A stretch of 64,000 bases of DNA. Source: Murimonas intestini. Lineage in GTDB: Bacteria; Bacillota; Clostridia; Lachnospirales; Lachnospiraceae. This document shows, in pieces, positions 46,498 through 56,631 of this stretch. The position numbers and the translations under genes were made by a program. The notes under the pieces are model-generated. The model ran no database searches, was not told the DNA's origin, and worked only from the letters and a program-made list of their open reading frames with translations. The stretch spans positions 248,001 through 312,000 of the forward strand of contig NZ_JANKBI010000002.1 of assembly GCF_024622195.1 (NCBI RefSeq), read 5' to 3'. Numbering within the stretch: position 1 is the first letter of the stretch; the number at the start of each line of letters is the position of its first letter.

Positions 46498-48528
46498 ATG
46501 AAGAAAGCTGACAGGATTTATTACGGAGGGGATTACAACCCGGATCAGTGGGATGATGCCACGATCGATGAAGATATGAGATATTTTAAGGAAGCGGGGA
46601 TCAACCTGCTGACTCTGCCCGTGTTCTCATGGGCAAAGCTGGAGCCTGATGAGGGTGTGTATGATTTTGGCTGGCTGGACAGGATCATTGACAAGATATG
46701 GGAGAACGGCATCTATGTCTGCCTGGCCACACCGACTACGGCCCAGCCAGCCTGGCTCTCCACAAGATATCCCGAGGTGCTTCCTGTAGATATACAGGGG
46801 AGGAAGAGGACGCACGGGATGAGAGTCTTCTTCTGTGTAAACAGCCTGAAGTACAGGGAGAGGGCTGCGGCTGTGGCAGAGGAGATGGCTAAGCGCTATG
46901 CACATCATCCGGCCCTCGCCATGTGGCATGTGTCAAATGAATATGGCACCTACTGTTACTGCCCCACATGCCAGGCCAAATTCCGCCTGTGGCTGCGCAG
47001 AAGATACGGAACCATAGAAGAATTAAACAAGAGGTGGCATACTTCATTCTGGGGAAGGATTCTCACCAGCTTTGAAGAAGTGACGCTTCCCACAGAGCTG
47101 AACGATGACTACAGGTTCAACCCTGCCATCCAGCTGGACTATATGCGCTTTGTGACAGATTCCACGATTGAATGCTTCCAGAATGAGTATGATGTACTGA
47201 AAAAATATAATCCAGAGATTCCCATCCAGACAAATATGTCAGGATTTATTAAAAAGCTGGACCAGTTTGCCATGACAAAGCATCTGGATATAGTCGGCTG
47301 GGACAATTACCCCTGGCCCACGGACCCGGCATATTTTATAGCTATGAAGCATGATATCATGAGGGGGCTCAAAGGAGGCCAGTCATACGTGCTGACAGAA
47401 CAGTCACCCAACCAGCAGAACTGGCAGCCCTACAACAAACTGAAAAGGCCCGGGGAGGTCAGGCTGCTGAGCTACCAGGCAATGGCACATGGAGCTGATA
47501 CATGTCTGTTCTTCCAGATGAGGCAGTCAATAGCAGGCCAGGAAAAATTCCACGGCGCTGTGATCACACATGCAGGCCACAATAATACACGTGTGTTCCG
47601 TGAGACGGCCGCCCTGGGTGCGGAGCTGGAAAAGATAGGACAGGCATTCCTGGAAGGCAGGGTAAAAGCCAGGGTGGGAATGATCCTGGACTGGAATAAC
47701 TGGTGGGCTCTGGAGCTGTCCAGCGGCCCGAGCCAGGATATGGATTATCTGAAGACATTTTCTAAATATTATAAGCCCTTCTATGAGAAAAATATCCCTG
47801 TGGATGTGCTCAGCACGGAAAGCAGCCTGGAAGGCTACAGCGTGATCGTGGCGCCTATGCTTTATATGATGAAAGACGGCATAGCAGAAAAGCTTCAGAA
47901 GTTTGTTGAGCAGGGAGGGACATTGCTCACAACAGTGATGTCAGGCCTGGCTGATGAAAACGACAGGTGCATATTTGGGGAATATCCAGGTCCGCTTAAA
48001 GATATACTGGGAATCTGGGTGGAGGAGACAGACGCCCTGCGCCCTGAAGAGCAGAACATTATAAAGATTAAGGATGGCGGGGAGAGCGGCATGACATTTG
48101 GCAGAGAGTCTTATTCCTGCGGATTTCTGTGTGATATTATCCACCTGAGGGGTGCCAGAGGGCTGGCTTCCTACGGAGAGGACTTCTATGCAGGCAGCCC
48201 GTGTGTGACAAGAAATGAATACGGGAAGGGCAGGGCTTATTATGTGGGGACACAGCCGGAGGATGATTTTCTGCTGGAGCTCACAGGCCTGATCGCGGAG
48301 GAAGCGGGAATAGAGCCTCTATATCCTGCCGCAGCAGGTGTGGAGCTGACCGCACGTGAAAATGAAAGAGGCTGTGTGGTATTTGCCATTAATAATAATG
48401 AAGAGAGCGCCTGGGTTGATTTCGGTGATGAAAGACTTGAAAACCTCATGACAGGAGAAGCAGTCACAGGAAGGACCATGCTGGCGCCGCGGGATGTGAT
48501 CGTGGCAAAGATAAACAAGGACAATTAA
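46498..48528 (+). CDS. GH42 family beta-galactosidase (first of a tandem pair)
   Basis: Retaining beta-galactosidase, 676 residues. Catalytic barrel with acid/base Glu148 (HVSNEYG) and nucleophile Glu301 (VLTEQSPN); the cysteine cluster CYCPTC next to the acid/base is the zinc site seen in many GH42 enzymes. Trimerisation and C-terminal domains follow. No signal peptide. It is paralogous to the next gene, 21 bases downstream. Confidence 0.93.
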   Translation: MKKADRIYYGGDYNPDQWDDATIDEDMRYFKEAGINLLTLPVFSWAKLEPDEGVYDFGWLDRIIDKIWENGIYVCLATPTTAQPAWLSTRYPEVLPVDIQGRKRTHGMRVFFCVNSLKYRERAAAVAEEMAKRYAHHPALAMWHVSNEYGTYCYCPTCQAKFRLWLRRRYGTIEELNKRWHTSFWGRILTSFEEVTLPTELNDDYRFNPAIQLDYMRFVTDSTIECFQNEYDVLKKYNPEIPIQTNMSGFIKKLDQFAMTKHLDIVGWDNYPWPTDPAYFIAMKHDIMRGLKGGQSYVLTEQSPNQQNWQPYNKLKRPGEVRLLSYQAMAHGADTCLFFQMRQSIAGQEKFHGAVITHAGHNNTRVFRETAALGAELEKIGQAFLEGRVKARVGMILDWNNWWALELSSGPSQDMDYLKTFSKYYKPFYEKNIPVDVLSTESSLEGYSVIVAPMLYMMKDGIAEKLQKFVEQGGTLLTTVMSGLADENDRCIFGEYPGPLKDILGIWVEETDALRPEEQNIIKIKDGGESGMTFGRESYSCGFLCDIIHLRGARGLASYGEDFYAGSPCVTRNEYGKGRAYYVGTQPEDDFLLELTGLIAEEAGIEPLYPAAAGVELTARENERGCVVFAINNNEESAWVDFGDERLENLMTGEAVTGRTMLAPRDVIVAKINKDN

Positions 48529-48549
48529 GGAACAGGAGGATGTTATAGT

Positions 48550-50577
48550 ATGAGTATTTTATTTCCAAAGGTGGACGGCCTGCTGCACGGGGGAGACTAT
48601 AATCCTGAACAGTGGCTGGATCGGGAGGATATTCTTAAAGAGGATATCAGAATGATGAAAAAGGCCCATATCAATACAGTTACCCTGGGAGTGTTCTCCT
48701 GGTCAGTGTATGAGCCTGCGGAGGGTGAGTTTCATTTTGAATGGCTTGAGAAAATCATGGACAGCCTGTATGAAAACGGCATCTACACAGTGCTTGCCAC
48801 TCCCACAGGGGCAAGGCCTGCCTGGCTGGATGCCAGATACCCTGAGGCTATGCGTGTGACCAGGGACGGGGTGAGGAACCGCCATGGTCTACGGCACAAT
48901 CACTGCATGAGTTCGGAAAAATTCAGGGAAAAGGCTGAGATCATAATCAGGGAGCTGGCAGGACGTCTCGGGGGACATCCGGGACTGATCCTCTGGCATA
49001 TCTCAAATGAGCTGGGAGGGGAGTGCTGCTGTCCCTCCTGCCAGGAACGTTTCCGGGAATATCTTAGAAAGAAATTTGACGGTGATATTGAAAAACTGAA
49101 CCATGCCTGGTGGACTACATTCTGGAGCCACAGGTTTTCGGACTTTGATGAGATCGAAGCGCCTATGACGAACGGTGAGGGAAGCATCGGGGGGCTGAAC
49201 CTGGAGTGGAAGCGTTTTAATACATGGAACATGACAGATTACATGAAATTTGAGATAGGGCTGTTAAAGGAGATCACACCTGATATCCCGGTGACAACGA
49301 ATTTCATGAAAACTTATCCTTATCTGGATTACAGGGTGATGGCAAAAGAACTGGATATAATTTCCTGGGACAGCTATCCCAGATTTCACAATGATTATGA
49401 AGAGCTTAGTGATACATTTGCAGAGAATGCATTTGACCATGCCCTGATGCGCTCCATGAGCGGGGATAAGCCTTTCATGCTGATGGAGAGCGCCCCGGGC
49501 CTGGTGAACTGGCATCCTTTTAATAAACTGAAGAGGCCGGGAATCCACAGCCTTGCAGGAATCCAGGCTGTGTCCTGCGGAAGCGACACTGTCCAGTATT
49601 TCCAGTGGAGAAAGGGCAGAGGGTCATATGAGCAGTACCACGGGGCCGTGGTAGACCACCTGGGCAGGGATGACACCAGGATATTCAGAGAGGTGGAAAA
49701 GATGGGGGAAGAGCTCCTGGCCATGAAAGCGGCCGCGGGCAGCAGGGTAAAGGCGGAAGCCGCACTGCTTTTTGACTGGGAGAACCGCTGGGCCCTTGAT
49801 GATATGGCCGGCGCCAGCCAGGAGAAAAAGCAGTATGAGAAAACCTGTCTTCTGCAGTATAAGAGCTTTCTGAGAATGGGAGTGGAGATGGATATCGTGT
49901 CCATGAATGATGATCTGAGCTCCTATAAAGTAGTGGCAGCCCCTATGCTTTATCTTCTTAAAAACGGTGCGGCAGAAAATCTGCGCTCCTATGTGGAAAA
50001 TGGCGGTAGGCTGATAGCCACATATCTGACGGGATATGTGGATGAAAATACACTCTGCTATCTGGGAGGATTTCCGGGAGACGGACTGACAGAGCTTTTC
50101 GGGCTTTACAGTGAAGAGCTGGATACACTGTATCCGTCTGATAAGAACGAGGCTGTGTTTACAGACGGGACCATCTGCAGCATCAGGGATTTTGCAGAGA
50201 TACTGAAGGTGAAGGATGCAGACATTGTGGCCTCCTACGGGATGGATTTCTATGCCGGGACTCCGGCCGTCACCCGGAAAAGGTCAGGCATGGGAGAAGC
50301 CTGGTATATAGGCGCCCGGCTTGATCAGGCGGGTATGGAGAAGATATACCGGACCTGCTTAACAGAAGCGGGCGCTGCAGTTATGGAGCTGCCTGAGGGT
50401 GTTGAATACAGGGTCAGAAGCGATGGGGAGCATGATTATGCTTTTTATCTGAATGAGACAGATCATGAGGCAGCGCTGCCGGATGCATCCGGGGTTGATC
50501 TGCTGACAGGGAAAAGAGCAGAGGGACTAACTCTAAGGGCTTACGAGGCAGCAGTATTAGAGTCGGATGCGCTCTGA
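48550..50577 (+). CDS. GH42 family beta-galactosidase (second of a tandem pair)
   Basis: Retaining beta-galactosidase, 675 residues, with acid/base Glu154 (HISNELG), zinc cysteines CCCPSC and nucleophile Glu313 (MLMESAPG). The domain plan equals its neighbour's but the sequences have drifted well apart, so the pair is old and probably differs in linkage preference. Its stop overlaps the start of the next gene. Confidence 0.93.
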   Translation: MSILFPKVDGLLHGGDYNPEQWLDREDILKEDIRMMKKAHINTVTLGVFSWSVYEPAEGEFHFEWLEKIMDSLYENGIYTVLATPTGARPAWLDARYPEAMRVTRDGVRNRHGLRHNHCMSSEKFREKAEIIIRELAGRLGGHPGLILWHISNELGGECCCPSCQERFREYLRKKFDGDIEKLNHAWWTTFWSHRFSDFDEIEAPMTNGEGSIGGLNLEWKRFNTWNMTDYMKFEIGLLKEITPDIPVTTNFMKTYPYLDYRVMAKELDIISWDSYPRFHNDYEELSDTFAENAFDHALMRSMSGDKPFMLMESAPGLVNWHPFNKLKRPGIHSLAGIQAVSCGSDTVQYFQWRKGRGSYEQYHGAVVDHLGRDDTRIFREVEKMGEELLAMKAAAGSRVKAEAALLFDWENRWALDDMAGASQEKKQYEKTCLLQYKSFLRMGVEMDIVSMNDDLSSYKVVAAPMLYLLKNGAAENLRSYVENGGRLIATYLTGYVDENTLCYLGGFPGDGLTELFGLYSEELDTLYPSDKNEAVFTDGTICSIRDFAEILKVKDADIVASYGMDFYAGTPAVTRKRSGMGEAWYIGARLDQAGMEKIYRTCLTEAGAAVMELPEGVEYRVRSDGEHDYAFYLNETDHEAALPDASGVDLLTGKRAEGLTLRAYEAAVLESDAL

Positions 50578-53083
50578 TCAGGACGGAGGAAGAGGCTTGA
50601 AGATATTTATAAATACAGCTGCCGGGAACGGCCATGATACGTGGCAGCTTGCAGTGCGCTGGATGATGACAGAAGAAGATACCGGAGGGTCAGACAGAGC
50701 TGCCCAAAATGCAGACTTCATACGGATCAGGATCGAAGATGCAGCGGACAGTGCAGATGAGACTGCCCCGGAGGTGATCTCACAGACTGAATATCTGCTT
50801 TGCGGCAGCGGGGGAACATTCAGGGTACAGATAAAAGGTGTCAGGCCATGGAGTCCGGCAGACCCTGTATTGTACACAGCAGATATACTCTTAAGCTTCC
50901 GGGGGAGAGAGATAAAAGTCCGGGAGAGAGTGGGCTTTCGAAGTATAGAAAAGAGAGGGAATAAAGTATTCTGGAATGGGGAGCAGATGAAGCTGAAGGG
51001 GATCTGTTTCAGGGAAAAGCCGGGAATGACAGAGGATGAGCTGTACCGGGTTCTTATGATGTTCAAGGAAGCGGATATCAATTATCTGAGAAGTATTTAC
51101 GGGCCTTTTGGCCGGACAATGCTCTGCTTATGTGATGAACTGGGATTCTGGGTGGAAGACACAGCGCCCCTTTACGGCGTGGGGGATTCCCGCCCCGCCA
51201 CACAGAACAGCCCCGCCCATCTGGAGTCTGATTATATGGGGCCATTTCGCAGAATGACAGAGGAGTCTTTCTCCCATGTGAGCATCCTTTTGTGGTCACT
51301 TGGGCATGACTGTATCTGGGGCAGGAATTTCAGAAAAATGTACGAGTACATAAAAGGACTGGATGATACAAGGCTCATAAATTTCCATCTCCCTATGACA
51401 ATACCTGCTGAGGAACCGCAGATGGATGTGTGGTCAGTAAATTATATTGACTGGAGACAGCCTGCGGATGAACACTATGACCAGATGGTGATCTTCCATA
51501 CCCAGGGAGCACACAATGAGATCGGGTATGCCACAGGCCGGGCAGAAGATTATACTATGCCGGCACTGCATGATATCTATGCGCCGGCGCCCTGCCGCAG
51601 CCTGGACGAGATAGAGCGCGACCCCGGGATCAGAGAGTTCTGGGGGGAGAGCCTGAAACGCCACTGGGAAAAAATGGAGAGCATGCCGGGATGTCTGGGC
51701 GGCGCCATACTTGCGGCAATTGATGAGGAGGGCGTTGTCCTGGACGGTAAGGGGGCTGAGATACCTGAGATCAGAGACATCAAGTGGGGTATTCTGGATG
51801 CGGGACATAACCCTAAGCCGGAATACTTCCATGTAAAGATGGTATACAGAGAGCATCCCGCCTTTGTGAAAAAGGAGCTGCCCGGGGAAGCTGTAGTGAC
51901 TAACGGTATATACGAGTATTATTTTTCCAGGGAGAGCTGTCTGATGACAGGAGCATATGTGAAGAAAGCAAAGATCCTGGATGGAGGGCCGTATCTGCAG
52001 GCCACAAGGCTGAAGCTGGAAAAATGGCAGGGGATGGGACTGGAAATACTGACAGCCGGGCCTGGCATCAATAAGGGAGCAGCTTTAGTGAAGATGAGAG
52101 GCAGCTACGGAAATGTGTGTGATATAGAATTCACCATGACGCTGTCTCCTGACGGGAAGATCAGGACAGAGTATGAAGTACTTAAATTATCAGCCTTCAT
52201 GCCCCATACAGTGAAGGCAGGCATCGGCCTGGATCCCGGAGGTCTGGATGAGAGAGGGCTCGCTTTTCGCACTGCCGGAAAAATGGAGAAATTTTCCTGG
52301 GAGAGAGAAGGGCTGTGGGACTGGTATCCCCAGGGACATCCGGGCGCCGGAACAGGATCAGCCGCGGCCGCAGAGAAGGAAGCATTTCACAGCATGAAGC
52401 ATCATATCCGCAGGGCTTTCATATCCAGGCAGGAGGACGGCGCAATGATCCGGGTACACTCAGATGGCAGCCACAGTGTCAGGCTGGAGGAGTGGCCTGA
52501 TGACAGGATGGTGATTGATGACAGGGACAGCAGGATTGTCTATGAAGGAAACTGGCTGCAGATGGATGACGGCTGCGGAAATTATATGGACACAGAGACC
52601 ATGAGCGCCAGGGCTGGAGATAAGGCTGTCTGCAGATTTAAGGGAACCGGGATCGCCGTGTATGGCCCCACCGATATCATATGCGGTAAATGTGATGTGA
52701 TCCTGGACGGCAGGACTGCAGCCGTTGAGATATCACAATATCCAAAACCTGTAGAATTCATGACTATGAGCAGAGGGTATGAAAAGAGATACAGAGTCTG
52801 CCTCTTTCATGTATCAGGTCTGGAGTATAAAGAGCACCTTCTGGAGATCAAAGTGCGGGGAGACAAGGAGGCGGGAGCACAGGACACATATACTTCCATA
52901 GATTATTTTGTAGTGGAATCACCTGAGTATCCTGTTTCCCAGAGGCTTATCATCAACAATGATTTCAACTATGCGCGGCTTGTCCAGGGAAACTATATGA
53001 ATGATAAGGTGGCGCTGAAAGCAGGGATAAAAGAAGGATGCACTATCAGCATAGGAAGGGAGAGGCAGGAATGGAAAGTATGA
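50567..53083 (+). CDS. GH2-like protein without catalytic glutamates (putative pseudo-glycosidase)
   Basis: An 838-residue paralog of the next gene. It begins in the Ig-like domain and lacks the N-terminal sugar-binding jelly roll of GH2 enzymes. Aligned with its neighbour, the acid/base site SLANE reads SLGHD (Asp248) and the nucleophile site LNDEY reads LHDIY (Ile337). Both glutamates are gone while flanking motifs (FWGESL, GGAI, AIDE) remain. The C-terminal module with GTGI…YG and LDG is kept. The frame is long and open, so it is maintained. The ATG overlaps the GH42 stop by 11 bases; a TTG at 50597 with GGAGGA six bases upstream is an equally good start (828 residues). Confidence 0.8.
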   Translation: MRSDQDGGRGLKIFINTAAGNGHDTWQLAVRWMMTEEDTGGSDRAAQNADFIRIRIEDAADSADETAPEVISQTEYLLCGSGGTFRVQIKGVRPWSPADPVLYTADILLSFRGREIKVRERVGFRSIEKRGNKVFWNGEQMKLKGICFREKPGMTEDELYRVLMMFKEADINYLRSIYGPFGRTMLCLCDELGFWVEDTAPLYGVGDSRPATQNSPAHLESDYMGPFRRMTEESFSHVSILLWSLGHDCIWGRNFRKMYEYIKGLDDTRLINFHLPMTIPAEEPQMDVWSVNYIDWRQPADEHYDQMVIFHTQGAHNEIGYATGRAEDYTMPALHDIYAPAPCRSLDEIERDPGIREFWGESLKRHWEKMESMPGCLGGAILAAIDEEGVVLDGKGAEIPEIRDIKWGILDAGHNPKPEYFHVKMVYREHPAFVKKELPGEAVVTNGIYEYYFSRESCLMTGAYVKKAKILDGGPYLQATRLKLEKWQGMGLEILTAGPGINKGAALVKMRGSYGNVCDIEFTMTLSPDGKIRTEYEVLKLSAFMPHTVKAGIGLDPGGLDERGLAFRTAGKMEKFSWEREGLWDWYPQGHPGAGTGSAAAAEKEAFHSMKHHIRRAFISRQEDGAMIRVHSDGSHSVRLEEWPDDRMVIDDRDSRIVYEGNWLQMDDGCGNYMDTETMSARAGDKAVCRFKGTGIAVYGPTDIICGKCDVILDGRTAAVEISQYPKPVEFMTMSRGYEKRYRVCLFHVSGLEYKEHLLEIKVRGDKEAGAQDTYTSIDYFVVESPEYPVSQRLIINNDFNYARLVQGNYMNDKVALKAGIKEGCTISIGRERQEWKV

Positions 53084-56000
53084 CAGATAAGAAAAAGACA
53101 TCCTCCGGCAGCCCGGCAGGAAAAGGCCAGGCCTGGGATCAGGCAGAGGATTACAGCAGAATACCGGGAACAGCTGTAAAGCCATACTGGTCAGCTGCAG
53201 CTGCAGTTCCTGTGATTTCTCTGGACGGTCCGTGGGAGGTAAAGCACACGGATTCTTTGGAGAAGGAGATTGGATCAGTAATTCAGACAGGCTGGCGGCA
53301 GATAGATATCCCTTCAGATATGAATGCCCACAGGGATTCAGACTTTACCGGGAAATATGTATACAGGAGGCTTATAGAGGTACCGAAGCTTGTCAGAGGC
53401 AGCCATATCGTACTCAAATTTGAGGGGGTGAACGGCTTTGCCCAGGTCTGGATCGACGGCAGGGCCGCTGCCTCACACAAGAATGGCTTTGTGTCCTGGA
53501 GCGCTGATATCACTGAGCTTGTAGAAGGCAGGAAGGAAGCTTATCTGTATGTCACTGTGGATGAGACAGCAGACAGAGTATGTTCCTTCAATCATGGGGG
53601 TATCCTTCACAGTGTATTTATGTACTGTCTGCCGGAAGCTTGGCTGGATGGGGTATATCTGACCACCAGCTTTGAAAATGGATATGAAGACGCCGTGCTG
53701 CGGGCCGATGTGACCATCTGCGGGCAGAAAACAGGAGATGAGCTTCTTTTTAAGGTATATCCGCCGGACGGTATCCAGGAATATGAACTGCAGATCTCCA
53801 CACAGGGGGGAGAAAGAGGGCACAGCACAGCTGTCATAAATATGAAAAACCCCCTGAAGTGGGATGCCGAGCATCCATGGCTCTACCGCCTTGAGATCTC
53901 GCTTATCCGAGACGGACAGGTGCTGGAAAAGGCCGGGCGCTTTTTCGGAGTCAGACAGATCGAGAGAAGAGAGAACCGTCTTTACGTGAACGGTCAGGAG
54001 GTAAAGCTTCGGGGAGTATGCCGCCATGAGATCACTCCTAAAAATGGAAGGGCTGTTACGAAGGAGATCATAGATAAGGATATCAGCCTGTTCAAAGAGG
54101 CAAACTGTAATTACATCCGTACCTCCCACTATCCGCCAAGTGAGTATTTTCTGGAGGAGTGCGACAGGCGCGGGATGTACGTGGAGGATGAACTGGATCT
54201 GGCTTTTATTGCCAAAAACCTGGATTATACGCAGAGAGATCCGGCATATACGGACCGTTATCTGTCTGTATTCGCGGAGGTTCTGGCCAGAGATTACAGC
54301 CACCCTTCAGTCCTGATCTGGTCATTGGCAAATGAGGCCTTCGGAGGTTACAACTATGACCTCCTGAACCGTTTTGCACATAGGATGGACAGGACTCGTC
54401 CCACAAAGTTCAGCTATCCCATGACTATGCAGGCTGAACATGAAGGGATAGATATCTGGAGCATCCACTATGCAAATGTGGAGGGAGAGGCGGATAAAAA
54501 ATGTGATAATGTAAGTGTGGGATATACAGAAGGCCATGATGTCCCTATTCTGAATGACGAATATGTGCACATCCCGTGCTATAACAGGAGAGAGCACAGG
54601 AGAGATCCTAATGTGCGGCATTTCTGGGGGGAGAGCCTCAGAATGTTCTGGGAAAAGATATGGGAGACTAAGGGCGCCCTGGGCGGCGCCATCTGGGCAG
54701 GAATCGATGAGACTGACATGTTCACAGATACAAGGAAGAATTTTCCCATGACGAAAAGAAACGGAGATACATGTCTGGAATGGGGGATTATTGATATCTG
54801 GAGAAGAAGAAAACCCGAGCACTATATGACAAGGAAGGCTTATACGCCTGTGCTTATCCGGGAGAAGACATTTAAGTGGGCAAATGGCTGTGCGCTGATA
54901 CAGGCGGAGAATCGTTTCTGCCACACAGATCTTTCGGAAGTGCGGATCGAATGGAATGTACCGGGAAATACAGGAAGCATACCAGGGCCGCAGGCCGCCC
55001 CCGGGGAGACAGTGATCATATCAATTCCGGCTCAAAATGCAGGATCAGGTGCGGAAGATGCGGCCGCTCCCCGGGAACTGGAACTGAAAATCTTTGATGC
55101 CTTTGGAAACCAGGTGGATGAATACTGCCTCAGGCCGGAAGGACGGCAGGTACAGAGCGGCGGCAATGATACGCAGGCAGGTCAACAGCAGGTGTCAATA
55201 GATGAAACGGCAGATCAGACAGAGGTTGGCAATGATGATTTTAAATTCTGTTTTTCAAAGAAGACAGGTCTTCTGACTTGTGCCAAAAGGGGAGGAGAAC
55301 TTCTTCTGATGGGCGGCCCCATTCTGCATGTACCTTATCTGACACTGGGAGAGTGGAAGCTTCGGAGCATATGTGCAGAAAAGGATGAAGGAACGTCAGA
55401 GGCAGCAGTCCGCATCTCCGGCAGCTATACAGGTACCGCCGATGTCACATTTACGATCAGGATCAGGCGGGATGCATCCTTTGTGACGGAATACAGGATT
55501 GACCGGCTGTATGCTGTCATGCCCAGGGAGAAGAAACTGCGTGTGGGAGTGGATGCCGGAGGGCTGGATGAACTTGGCATATCATTTATAGCAGCTCCGG
55601 GGATGGACAGTCTTGGCTGGAAGAGAGAAGGACGGTATACTCTGTATCCTGAGGACCATATTGCCAGACTGGAGGGGATCGCGGGACGGTTCAGCAAAGG
55701 CAGTATTTTTGCAGAAGAGCCGGACATCCCATGGGCACAGGAAATGAAGAATTATATCCTGAATGGTATCTATGACGTAGATTACAGAGGGACAGCAGAC
55801 TTCAGAAGCCTGAAGGAAAATATATATACTGCCAGTCTGTATAAGAAGAGCATAACACACGCTGTCACTGCTGTATCTGACGGCAGCTGCCACGTTCGGG
55901 CCGAGGTTTTAGAGCCGGAAGAATACCTGGTTTCTGACAGGGATGAAAGGATAAAATACCATGGCGCCTGGTATCCTGTGGAGGATTTTAGCGGCTGCAG

Positions 56001-56484
56001 GGGAAATACAGAGACAGTCAGCTGTGAAAAAGGAGCTTTTGCGGAATTTACTTTCTGCGGAACAGGAATCGTGTGGTTTGGCTCTGTGGACACTATAAAT
56101 GGGATTGCAAAGGTATGGCTGGACGGCAGACTTGCGGATAAATGCATCAGCCAGAAGGTGGCGGGTGTGGATTTTCCGGGCTCTGCTGCAGGATACGACA
56201 AAAAATATGGTTATCCGCTCTATTATGTATCCGGGCTTCCGGCAGGAGAGCATACTATACGAATAGAAGTATCAGGAGAGAAGACGGCAGATTCAGGAGG
56301 CTGCTATATATCAATCGATTATTTCAGAATACTGACAGAAGGGCGGCCGGAACCTGTGAAGCTTGCCGTGCTGAACGACTTTAATTATCCGCAGATATCA
56401 TGGGGAAATTATAAGAAGCCGGCTATACGCATCAGTTCCGGTTATCACAATCAGGTGGAGATGGTGCTGTCTGTCCGCACATGA
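53071..56484 (+). CDS. GH2 family glycoside hydrolase (beta-galactosidase type)
   Basis: A 1137-residue cytosolic retaining hydrolase: N-terminal jelly roll (about 35-190), Ig-like domain, TIM barrel with acid/base Glu422 (SLANEAF) and nucleophile Glu497 (LNDEYVH), a beta-sandwich, and an extra C-terminal module (about 930-1130) with FCGTGIVWFG that is shared with the upstream GH2-like protein. GH2 covers galactosidases, mannosidases, glucuronidases and others; galactosidase is favoured only by context. The start at 53071 overlaps the upstream gene by 13 bases. A repeat is inserted immediately after its stop. Confidence 0.9.
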   Translation: MESMTDKKKTSSGSPAGKGQAWDQAEDYSRIPGTAVKPYWSAAAAVPVISLDGPWEVKHTDSLEKEIGSVIQTGWRQIDIPSDMNAHRDSDFTGKYVYRRLIEVPKLVRGSHIVLKFEGVNGFAQVWIDGRAAASHKNGFVSWSADITELVEGRKEAYLYVTVDETADRVCSFNHGGILHSVFMYCLPEAWLDGVYLTTSFENGYEDAVLRADVTICGQKTGDELLFKVYPPDGIQEYELQISTQGGERGHSTAVINMKNPLKWDAEHPWLYRLEISLIRDGQVLEKAGRFFGVRQIERRENRLYVNGQEVKLRGVCRHEITPKNGRAVTKEIIDKDISLFKEANCNYIRTSHYPPSEYFLEECDRRGMYVEDELDLAFIAKNLDYTQRDPAYTDRYLSVFAEVLARDYSHPSVLIWSLANEAFGGYNYDLLNRFAHRMDRTRPTKFSYPMTMQAEHEGIDIWSIHYANVEGEADKKCDNVSVGYTEGHDVPILNDEYVHIPCYNRREHRRDPNVRHFWGESLRMFWEKIWETKGALGGAIWAGIDETDMFTDTRKNFPMTKRNGDTCLEWGIIDIWRRRKPEHYMTRKAYTPVLIREKTFKWANGCALIQAENRFCHTDLSEVRIEWNVPGNTGSIPGPQAAPGETVIISIPAQNAGSGAEDAAAPRELELKIFDAFGNQVDEYCLRPEGRQVQSGGNDTQAGQQQVSIDETADQTEVGNDDFKFCFSKKTGLLTCAKRGGELLLMGGPILHVPYLTLGEWKLRSICAEKDEGTSEAAVRISGSYTGTADVTFTIRIRRDASFVTEYRIDRLYAVMPREKKLRVGVDAGGLDELGISFIAAPGMDSLGWKREGRYTLYPEDHIARLEGIAGRFSKGSIFAEEPDIPWAQEMKNYILNGIYDVDYRGTADFRSLKENIYTASLYKKSITHAVTAVSDGSCHVRAEVLEPEEYLVSDRDERIKYHGAWYPVEDFSGCRGNTETVSCEKGAFAEFTFCGTGIVWFGSVDTINGIAKVWLDGRLADKCISQKVAGVDFPGSAAGYDKKYGYPLYYVSGLPAGEHTIRIEVSGEKTADSGGCYISIDYFRILTEGRPEPVKLAVLNDFNYPQISWGNYKKPAIRISSGYHNQVEMVLSVRT

Positions 56485-56488
56485 AGCT

Positions 56489-56631
56489 GTTACTGTTCAC
56501 TCCGTGACCAGTAACACGCTTCGCGATGCACAGAAACGGCCAAAAGTGCCGTTTCGCGCTGCAGCCCTCGGGATTTTCGTGCAAAATACGCACGAAAACA
56601 CCTCGCGGGACGGTGACGTGTGAATAGTAAC
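56489..56631. repeat. MITE-like palindromic repeat, family A, divergent copy 3
   Basis: Starts GTTACTGTTCAC and ends GAATAGTAAC, flanked by CATGAAGCT on both sides (56480-56488 and 56632-56640). The core blocks (ACGCTTCGCGATGCACA, CTCGGGATTTTCGTGC, GCACGAAAACACCTCGCGG) match copies 1 and 2, but the middle hairpin has different arms, GAAACGGC/GCCGTTTC, so pairing is kept while sequence changed. The left duplication contains the GH2 stop codon. Confidence 0.85.
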
